Assembly: GCA_029880285.1 (NCBI GenBank)
Contig: JAOUOS010000001.1
Coordinates: forward strand, 1-64,000
Reading direction: 5' to 3'
Source: Spirochaetia bacterium
GTDB taxonomy: Bacteria > Spirochaetota > Leptospiria > Turneriellales > JAOUOS01
DNA length: 64,000 nucleotides
The notes beneath the pieces were generated by a model, which was not told the DNA's origin, searched no databases, and saw only the letters and a list, made by a program, of their open reading frames with translations. This document shows, one piece after another, positions 57,938 through 64,000 of this stretch. The position numbers and the translations under genes were made by a program. The stretch's first letter is position 1. The number at the start of each line of letters is the position of its first letter.

Positions 57938-59077
57938 TTACATAGTAACATAATCATTAATATTTTGTAGAAGTTTTCTTATCTCTTCATGTGTATTAAA
58001 TGAATGAAGGATTATTCTAATTCTTTCTTTACCTCTAGGTACCGATGGATGTAAAATTGCTCTGGCGTCTATATTATTATTTTGCAAGTACGATGCTAAT
58101 TTTTTTATATTTTCATTTCCTGGGGTTATAAATCCTTGAATAGGAGATGCACTCGGTATAAAATACTTTCTTAAAGACGAAGGAATATTTTGTAAAAAAT
58201 AAATGATATTTTTATGAAGAGTATCTATTCTTTCTGATGACATTTTTAAATAATCAAGAGAACAATCAATAGCAGCTATATTAAAAAGGGGCAGGGCAGT
58301 AGTAAAAATAAAGGAACGGGCGTTATTTATTAAATATGTTTTTAATGTGTTATTGCATAAAATAACGGCTCCAAAACATCCCATTGCTTTGCCAAATGTA
58401 TGAATCCTGGCAAATATGTTACCTTGCTGATTCATTGAAACCGCAAGCCCTCTGCCTTCTTTGCCAATTGTGCCTGTTGAATGAGCTTCATCTAATATTA
58501 AAGCTGCGTTATATTTTTCACAAATTTTAGTAATTTCTTCTATGGGTGAATAATCTCCATCCATAGAAAATAATGCTTCTGTAATAATAAAAATATTACC
58601 TTTTCCGTTACGTTTAATTTTTTCAATTAAATCAATCATATCATTATGTTTAAACGAATAAGATTCCGCTTTTGAGAGTAAAATACCATCTCTTATAGAG
58701 GCATGGCATAAAGCATCATAAAAAATTGTGTCTGATTTTTTTATAAGCGATGGCACTAAACCTATATTGGCATGATACCCAGAATTAAATACTAAAGCAG
58801 ATTCACTTTTAAAAAAATCAGCTAATTTAAATTCTAAGGTTTGTACATATTCAGATTGCCCGCTTAAAAGTCTTGAGCCTGTAGAGCCAAATAAGATTTC
58901 ATCTGTGCTGGATAATTTTTTTTTGAATAATTTATACAATTTTTTATCTTGGGCAAATCCCAGATAATCATTGGAACAAAAATCAATTTTCCCTTTAGTT
59001 AAGTATAATTTTCTTAAAGAATTATCATCTTTTTTTTTTTTTAGAGAATTTTCAATATAACTTAAAATATCCGGCAT
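57938..59077 (-). CDS. bioF: 8-amino-7-oxononanoate synthase BioF
   Basis: PLP enzyme condensing pimeloyl thioester with alanine. The 379-residue protein shows 'IDFCSNDYLGFA', 'FGSTGSRLLSGQSEYVQTLE', 'LILDEAHSTGTIGKEGRGL' and the PLP Lys in 'HTFGKAMGCFGAVI'. A CoA-ligating glycine C-acetyltransferase is related, but the bio operon settles the call. It follows bioB by six bases. Confidence 0.95.
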   Translation of the reverse strand: MPDILSYIENSLKKKKDDNSLRKLYLTKGKIDFCSNDYLGFAQDKKLYKLFKKKLSSTDEILFGSTGSRLLSGQSEYVQTLEFKLADFFKSESALVFNSGYHANIGLVPSLIKKSDTIFYDALCHASIRDGILLSKAESYSFKHNDMIDLIEKIKRNGKGNIFIITEALFSMDGDYSPIEEITKICEKYNAALILDEAHSTGTIGKEGRGLAVSMNQQGNIFARIHTFGKAMGCFGAVILCNNTLKTYLINNARSFIFTTALPLFNIAAIDCSLDYLKMSSERIDTLHKNIIYFLQNIPSSLRKYFIPSASPIQGFITPGNENIKKLASYLQNNNIDARAILHPSVPRGKERIRIILHSFNTHEEIRKLLQNINDYVTM

Positions 59078-59083
59078 ATTTGA

Positions 59084-60049
59084 TTATTCGGTTTTTTTCA
59101 CTATACCGCCGTTTATTCCCAGAATATTCATCATTTCATGATCATTATCTTCATTCGCATTTGGTTCAGTTAAAAGTTTATCACCAAGAAATATAGAGTT
59201 TGCTCCTGACAAAAAACAAAGCGTTTGTTCAGCGTAAGTAAAATTTGATCTTCCCGCTGATATTCTAATAATGCTTTCAGGTAAAAATATTCTTAAAACA
59301 GAAATCATTCGAATAACATCCCAGATTGATGCTTTTTCTCTATTTTCCAGTGGAGTTCCTTTTACTGGTATTAACGCGTTAACCGGAATTGATTCCGGAG
59401 GTTTGGGCATGTTTGCCAGAGTGTAAATAAATTCAATTCTGTCTTTATCGTTTTCGCCAAGCCCAATAATTGCTCCACAGCAGACAGAAATTCCCGCGTT
59501 TTGTATATTCTCTAAAGTAGTTAGCCTTTCTTTATAAGTTCGTGTTGAAATTATTTTTGAATAATATTTAGGACCCGTATCTAAATTATGATTATATGAT
59601 GTTAGACCCGCTTCTTTTAGTTTGAACGCTTGTTCTTTGGTAACCATGCCTAAAGAACAGCAGGCTTCCATATTTAGACTTTTTATTTTTTTTATCATTT
59701 CAAGAACATTTTCAAAGTCGTCGTTTTCTTTAATGCTTCTCCATGCGGCTCCCATACAAAATCTTGAGGCTCCTTTTTCTTTCGCATTTTGGGCCGTATT
59801 TAACACATCATCAATTGATTTTAAATTTTCAGATTTTATTGATGTTTTACTATGTGCCGATTGAGAACAATATGAACAATCTTCAGGACATCCGCCGGTT
59901 TTAATTGAAAGCAAAGAGCAAAGCTGAACAGATAAAGGATCAAAATATTGTTTATGGACTTCAGCCGCTTTATGTATAAGTTGAAGAAGGGGTAGATGAT
60001 ATGTATTTGTTATATCTTCTATTGTAATTTTATTTAATTTAGTTTGCAT
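59084..60049 (-). CDS. bioB: Biotin synthase BioB
   Basis: Radical-SAM enzyme inserting sulfur into dethiobiotin. The 321-residue protein has the cluster motif CPEDCSYC in 'TGGCPEDCSYCSQSAHSK', then 'FCMGAAWRS', 'CCSLGMVTKEQ', 'YNHNLDTGP', 'GAIIGLGE' and 'RISAGRSNF', including the Arg that binds the [2Fe-2S] cluster. It is the first gene of bioBFDA-birA. Confidence 0.97.
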   Translation of the reverse strand: MQTKLNKITIEDITNTYHLPLLQLIHKAAEVHKQYFDPLSVQLCSLLSIKTGGCPEDCSYCSQSAHSKTSIKSENLKSIDDVLNTAQNAKEKGASRFCMGAAWRSIKENDDFENVLEMIKKIKSLNMEACCSLGMVTKEQAFKLKEAGLTSYNHNLDTGPKYYSKIISTRTYKERLTTLENIQNAGISVCCGAIIGLGENDKDRIEFIYTLANMPKPPESIPVNALIPVKGTPLENREKASIWDVIRMISVLRIFLPESIIRISAGRSNFTYAEQTLCFLSGANSIFLGDKLLTEPNANEDNDHEMMNILGINGGIVKKTE

Positions 60050-60334
60050 ATTATCGTAAATAAATTTGTTTTTTACAGGCCGTCAATGAATTAAAAAAAT
60101 ATACAATAAGTTAAAAATTTTCTTTAAATTAAATAATTCTATATTGTAAAAGAAAAAATTCCGCAGGGGTTATAGTAAAAAGGTCTGAAGAAATAAATAC
60201 TGTTCCTAATATGGATTCAACAGAAAACCTTGTATTCAAAAAAATAAATATTTTTCAACATAACCTTATTTTTCTTTTTGGTATATTCTAAAACAATAGA
60301 AATTATTAAATATAATATTTCAAGGAGTAAAAAA
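60050..60334. other. Divergent control region between bioB and the aldolase gene
   Basis: A 285-base AT-rich gap with the starts of two divergent operons. I found no BirA operator, no biotin-type palindrome and no convincing sigma-70 promoter. AAGGAGT (60322-60328) is the ribosome binding site of the aldolase gene. Nothing else is recognised. Confidence 0.4.
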
Positions 60335-61213
60335 ATGAAAAATGTTTTTGATTATCAAATAGAGTTCAGTGGACTTCAAAACCGCATGGCTCAAATGTTC
60401 GATCCTAAATCAGGCCATACTGTAATGTTAGCTGTCGATCATGGTTATTTTCAGGGAGCGCCGGCCGGCCTTATAAATTTAAGAAAAACAATCGAGCCGC
60501 TTTTACAGTATTGTGATGCCATCAGCCCTACAATTGGCGGGTTAAAAACAAGCATAGATTCAAGAATGAGAACGCCAATAATTTTAAGGGCAACCGGGGG
60601 CAACAGTATGAGAAAGCCTGAAGAATTAGATGATGAAATAATAACCGTATCTGTCGAAGAAATGGTAAAACTAAACGCGGTAGGTTTTACGGTATCATGC
60701 TATATCGGGTTAGACAGCCAAACTCAAACAATTCAAAATTTAACCAGTCTTACCGAAGAAGCTCATAGATTTGGTTTGGTATCTATTGGTATTACAGCCG
60801 TTGGGGCTGATCCTATTTTAACCAAATTTGTAAAAGGAGAAAGAGAAGACGGGGGTGAACTTACTCAAGAAGATAAAAAAGAAGCTATAAAGTATTTAAA
60901 ACATGCGTGTCGTGTACTTTCTGAAAATGGAGCTGATATTATTAAAACCTACTACTGTGAAGGATTTGAAGAAGTGGTAGAATCATGTCTTTCGCCTATA
61001 GTGATCGCTGGCGGTACCAAAAGACCTACTAAAGAAGCGCTGGAATTTACTTACAATGCGATTAAAGCAGGAGCCGTGGGTGTAGATATGGGCAGAAATA
61101 TATTTCAAAACGAAAACCCTGTCGCTATGATAAGGGCAGTACGGGCAGTTGTACATGAAAATAAAACTGCTGAAGAAGCTTTGCATCTTTACGAAAAATA
61201 TACAAAAGAATAA
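60335..61213 (+). CDS. LsrF/DeoC-like class I aldolase
   Basis: The ATG at 60335 has a good ribosome binding site, so an earlier one at 60278 is rejected. The 292-residue TIM barrel resembles LsrF and class I fructose-bisphosphate/ADH-synthase aldolases: 'GHTVMLAVDHGYFQGAPAGL', 'DIIKTYYCEGFEE' (Schiff-base Lys in DIIKT) and 'IVIAGGTKRPTKEALEF'. In LsrF the product is a phosphorylated autoinducer-2 derivative, but no lsr transporter or kinase gene is here. The neighbour, five bases on, is a Zn-dehydrogenase, which suggests a sugar-phosphate pathway instead. Confidence 0.78.
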   Translation: MKNVFDYQIEFSGLQNRMAQMFDPKSGHTVMLAVDHGYFQGAPAGLINLRKTIEPLLQYCDAISPTIGGLKTSIDSRMRTPIILRATGGNSMRKPEELDDEIITVSVEEMVKLNAVGFTVSCYIGLDSQTQTIQNLTSLTEEAHRFGLVSIGITAVGADPILTKFVKGEREDGGELTQEDKKEAIKYLKHACRVLSENGADIIKTYYCEGFEEVVESCLSPIVIAGGTKRPTKEALEFTYNAIKAGAVGVDMGRNIFQNENPVAMIRAVRAVVHENKTAEEALHLYEKYTKE

Positions 61214-61218
61214 TTAGT

Positions 61219-62247
61219 ATGAAAGCCGGCGTTTATTACAAAAATACAGATGTACGAGTAGAAGAAATACCGGTGCCCGAAATAGGCGATAATGATGTTT
61301 TAATAAAAGTAAAAGCCTGTGGTATTTGCGGCAGTGATATTATGGAATGGTATCGTATTAAGAAAGCCCCATTGGTATTAGGTCATGAATTAACCGGCGA
61401 AGTAGTAGATGTTGGCAAGAATATAGTACATCTTAAAAAAAAAGACAGAGTCTTTGCTATACACCATGTACCCTGTGAAGAATGCATAGAATGCATAAAA
61501 GGTCATCAATCGGCCTGTAAATCATTTCAAACTATAAATAACTTTTCTCCAGGAGGATTTTCTGAATATTTAAGAGTAAGCGGCAAAAGCGTTTATACCG
61601 GAATTATGAAAATTCCTGATGAAATTAGCTATGAGGAAGGTACTTTTATTGAACCTCTTGGCACTGTGCTGCGGGGACAAAGAGCGTCTGAAATAAGGCC
61701 GGGTGAAAGTGTATTAGTAATCGGTTGTGGATTGTCTGGACTTTTACATATTAAATGCGCGAAAGCTTTAGGAGCTGGTTTAATTATTGGTTGTGACATA
61801 GAAGACAACAGGCTAGAAGCTGCTAAAAAATTTGGGGCAGAGGTAACATTAAAACCAGATGATGATTTTAATTCATTACTAAGGCAAAAAAATAACGGAA
61901 GATTGGCAGATAAAATTATTGTTTGCGCTGGTTCTGTAAGTGCTTTAGAACTTGCACTTAATAGTATTGAAAGGGGAGGAACAGTGCTTATTTTTGCAGT
62001 ACCCAAGCCAGAAGAAATGGTTAAAGTAGATTTTAACCCGCATTGGAGAAATGATATTACAATTAAAACCAGTTATGGTTCCACTCCATTGGACCATATA
62101 CAGGCAATTGATTTATTGAAAAATAAACGTATTACAGTAGATGATATGATAACACATCAACTACCGCTTACTGATATACAAAATGGATTTAATATTGCCT
62201 GCAATCCGTCGGGTTGTCTAAAGGTTTTAATCAAACTAGATAATTAA
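61219..62247 (+). CDS. Zinc-dependent medium-chain alcohol/polyol dehydrogenase
   Basis: A 342-residue MDR protein of the sorbitol/threonine dehydrogenase type. The catalytic zinc site is in 'CGICGSDIMEWY' and 'LGHELTGEVVDVG'. The structural zinc cysteines are in 'CEECIECIKGHQSAC', and the NAD(P) fold is in 'VLVIGCGLSGLLHIKCAKALGA'. Substrate unknown; coupling to the aldolase suggests a keto-sugar or sugar alcohol. Confidence 0.88.
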   Translation: MKAGVYYKNTDVRVEEIPVPEIGDNDVLIKVKACGICGSDIMEWYRIKKAPLVLGHELTGEVVDVGKNIVHLKKKDRVFAIHHVPCEECIECIKGHQSACKSFQTINNFSPGGFSEYLRVSGKSVYTGIMKIPDEISYEEGTFIEPLGTVLRGQRASEIRPGESVLVIGCGLSGLLHIKCAKALGAGLIIGCDIEDNRLEAAKKFGAEVTLKPDDDFNSLLRQKNNGRLADKIIVCAGSVSALELALNSIERGGTVLIFAVPKPEEMVKVDFNPHWRNDITIKTSYGSTPLDHIQAIDLLKNKRITVDDMITHQLPLTDIQNGFNIACNPSGCLKVLIKLDN

Positions 62248-62320
62248 AGCTTCAAAACCTGTTTCGTGTAGATAAAAAAATAAATAGTTCAGGACTTCCC
62301 ATAAGATACATTATGTCACA

Positions 62321-62340
62321 TAATAATAATATTATTATTA
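62321..62340. terminator. Perfect (AAT)n/(ATT)n palindrome between convergent genes
   Basis: TAATAATAAT followed directly by its complement ATTATTATTA forms a 20-base perfect palindrome. It is continued by further ATT units into the 3' end of queA. It lies between the stops of the dehydrogenase gene and queA and may work as a bidirectional transcription stop. With no GC pairs the hairpin is weak, and it may be only a triplet microsatellite. Confidence 0.35.
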
Positions 62341-62349
62341 TCATTATTA

Positions 62350-63396
62350 TTATAAAATAATCATAGCATCACCATATGAATAAAATCTATATCTTTGATT
62401 TATTGCGTAATCATAACATTTTCTTAGCAGTTCTGGTTTAATAAAACAAGCGGTTAACAAAAGTAAGCTAGATGCTGGAAGATGAAAGTTCGTAATTAAT
62501 CCATTTACAGATTTAATTTTGTCAGGCGGGTATAAAAATAAAGTTGTTTCACCCGTTAAATCATTATCATACCTTCCGTTTGTTTTTTGATAAATTGTTT
62601 CAAGAACTCTTAAAGACGAGGTACCAAGGCTAATTAATCTATTATAATTTTTTTGGGCTAAAATATGCGCTAATTTATCAGACATATGATAATATTCTTT
62701 ATGTAGCGATTTTGTTGTAAAGTTTTCTTCTTTCAAAGGAGCAAAAGTACCATAACCAATATGCAAAGTAACGAACTCTATATTTATATTTTTTTTATTT
62801 AATTTTTGCACAAGATTATCTGAAAAATGAAGAGCTGCTGTTGGTGCAGCAGAAGACCCAGATATTTTAGAAAAATAATTTTGATAGTATTTTTTATCTA
62901 TTTTCTCTTCTTCTCTTTTCATGTAAGGCGGTATAGGCATTTGTCCTAAAGTTTCAAAAATTGTTTCGGTTAAATCGAAAGGTTCTTCAATATACAGTTC
63001 ACCCGTAGTCTTCTTGTGAACAATAAATTCTATTTTTGGATCAATTTCTGAAACTAAAATTTCGTTATTATTTAATTTTTTTCTTTTTTTAATTAGAACC
63101 TTCCAAAGATTTAAGTCCTTCATTCTTTCTAGAAAAACTGTTTCAATTCGACCGCCCTGCTTTCTTCTTAAAAAAATTCTTCTTGACTCAACTTTTGTAT
63201 TATTTGCAATAATTAAATCGCCTTCTTTTAAAATAGACTGCAAATCAAAAAAATATAAATTATCTATTTTATGATTTTTTTTATTAATATACATTAATTT
63301 GCAGTTTTCAGGTGGTTCTACAGGATATTTTGCAATTAATTCTTCTGGCAGGTTAAAATTTAGATTATTAAAAAGTTCAATATTTACTTTAGGCAT
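62350..63396 (-). CDS. queA: tRNA ribosyltransferase-isomerase QueA
   Basis: Transfers the ribosyl part of SAM to preQ1 in tRNA to form epoxyqueuosine. The 348-residue protein has 'FNLPEELIAKYPVEPPENC' in part, 'GDLIIANNTKVE', 'SGSSAAPTAALHFS', 'VTLHIGYGTFAPLK' and 'GLITNFHLPASSLLLL'. It is co-transcribed with smpB (gap of 10 bases). Confidence 0.96.
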   Translation of the reverse strand: MPKVNIELFNNLNFNLPEELIAKYPVEPPENCKLMYINKKNHKIDNLYFFDLQSILKEGDLIIANNTKVESRRIFLRRKQGGRIETVFLERMKDLNLWKVLIKKRKKLNNNEILVSEIDPKIEFIVHKKTTGELYIEEPFDLTETIFETLGQMPIPPYMKREEEKIDKKYYQNYFSKISGSSAAPTAALHFSDNLVQKLNKKNINIEFVTLHIGYGTFAPLKEENFTTKSLHKEYYHMSDKLAHILAQKNYNRLISLGTSSLRVLETIYQKTNGRYDNDLTGETTLFLYPPDKIKSVNGLITNFHLPASSLLLLTACFIKPELLRKCYDYAINQRYRFYSYGDAMIIL

Positions 63397-63406
63397 TAGA
63401 ATTTTA

Positions 63407-63856
63407 TTATCTGCTATATTGTTTCAAGTCTCTATCCATTTCTCTTTTTGTGTCTCTTTCTTTTAAGGTTTGTCTTTTATCAAATTTCTTTTTACCCTTA
63501 CCAAGACCAAGTAACACTTTCACCTTTTGTCTATCATTAAAATACATTTTTATGGGAAATAGACTTAGTCCCCTTTCTTTTAACTTAACTTTAAGTTTTT
63601 CTATTTCTCTTTTATGTAATAATAGTTTTCGTGGCCTTGTTATTTCATGGTTAAATATATTTGCTTTATCATAATGTTCTATTTTAGCATTAATTAAAAA
63701 AAGTTCATTTTTCTTAAATGCGGCATAGGAATCAGTAATGTTAATTTTTTTTTTTCGTATTGATTTTAATTCGGTACCCTGCAATACAATACCAGCCTCT
63801 AATGTATCAATAATTTCATAATTAAATCTGGCTTTTTTATTTTCTACTAATTGCAT
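63407..63856 (-). CDS. smpB: SsrA-binding protein SmpB
   Basis: Partner of tmRNA in rescuing stalled ribosomes. The 149-residue protein shows 'NKKARFNYEIIDTLEAGIVLQGTELKSIR' in part, 'YDKANIFNHEITRPRKLLLHKREI', 'LGLGKGKKKFDKRQTLKERD' and a basic C-terminal tail. tmRNA itself was not seen in the window. Confidence 0.97.
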   Translation of the reverse strand: MQLVENKKARFNYEIIDTLEAGIVLQGTELKSIRKKKINITDSYAAFKKNELFLINAKIEHYDKANIFNHEITRPRKLLLHKREIEKLKVKLKERGLSLFPIKMYFNDRQKVKVLLGLGKGKKKFDKRQTLKERDTKREMDRDLKQYSR

Positions 63857-63951
63857 TTATAAGTCAATTTTAAAAACCGGATTAATAAAATCAAGTACTT
63901 ACTTTATTTATTGACTGTTTAATAGAAATTAGGTAAGAAGTAAGACATTGA

Positions 63952-63978
63952 ACATTAAGTATATTTAATACTTAATGT
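63952..63978. other. Perfect 11-base-pair inverted repeat upstream of smpB
   Basis: ACATTAAGTAT (63952-63962) and ATACTTAATGT (63968-63978) flank a five-base spacer, about 95 bases before the smpB start. On the plus strand a T-rich stretch follows. It may be an operator for smpB-queA or the terminator of a gene outside the window. Confidence 0.4.
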
Positions 63979-64000
63979 ATTTTCATATTTGTTTTAAAAT

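Noticed and set aside
60170..60300. Structured leader RNA upstream of the aldolase gene
   Set aside because: Only a short AAGGT/ACCTT pairing is visible, too weak to claim a riboswitch.

Overview
The window is a strongly AT-rich, densely packed bacterial chromosome segment. Gene content points to a Gram-negative (diderm) organism that makes lipid A/LPS: LpxK, a family 9 glycosyltransferase, LptD and LptC are all present, with MurJ, a septal transpeptidase, signal peptidase I and an Lnt-like protein. Menaquinone comes from the futalosine route (MqnA). Lipoprotein-like signals, HEAT and PilZ proteins, a GAF-phosphatase and a SUMF1-type variable protein fit a spirochaete, perhaps related to Leptospirales. 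This placement is inferred from gene content only; there is no rRNA in the window to settle it.

Layout. (1) 1-1421: a compositionally different, more GC-rich patch. It holds the 3' part of a SUMF1/FGE-fold gene whose last codons look like the variable region of a diversity-generating retroelement (DGR), two GC-rich hairpins, and a 43-codon remnant resembling a DGR accessory gene. (2) 1422-7596: thiC, a secreted protein, a GT9-lpxK pair, a DUF368 (PopT-like) carrier and acylphosphatase. (3) 7713-13934: nitroreductase, GAF-SpoIIE phosphatase, mqnA, a CPBP protease, an MBL-fold hydrolase, trmL and a class V aminotransferase. (4) 13984-25154: rlmN, lptD, nadC, ttcA, a GAF/PAS adenylate cyclase, a HEAT-repeat protein and an Lnt homologue lacking the catalytic Cys. 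(5) 25302-34549: diguanylate cyclase, a periplasmic protein plus amidase, a minimal ABC transporter, a PilZ protein, a SurA-like lipoprotein, CstA and an unknown protein. (6) 34575-34779: tRNA-Thr and tRNA-Tyr. (7) 34885-49463: xseA, ftsI, lepB, a helicase-associated-domain protein, a giant FAD/Fe-S oxidoreductase, murJ, lptC and ppdK. (8) 49757-55218: a fatty-acid synthesis operon (fabD, FabI-type SDR, fabZ, fabF, acpP, plsC-like, AcpS-like). (9) 55215-60049: the biotin operon bioBFDA with birA. (10) 60335-63856: an LsrF-like aldolase with a Zn-dehydrogenase, then queA and smpB.

The genes are mostly housekeeping and envelope functions. Biotin synthesis and biotin ligase sit tail-to-tail with the fatty-acid operon, which fits supply of biotin to acetyl-CoA carboxylase. 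Signalling is represented by cAMP (class III cyclase) and c-di-GMP (GGDEF and PilZ). Convergent genes are packed so tightly that seven pairs overlap at their 3' ends, three of them sharing one TTAA as both stop codons. The most interesting element is the DGR-like variable gene at the left edge; its reverse transcriptase and template repeat are not visible here.
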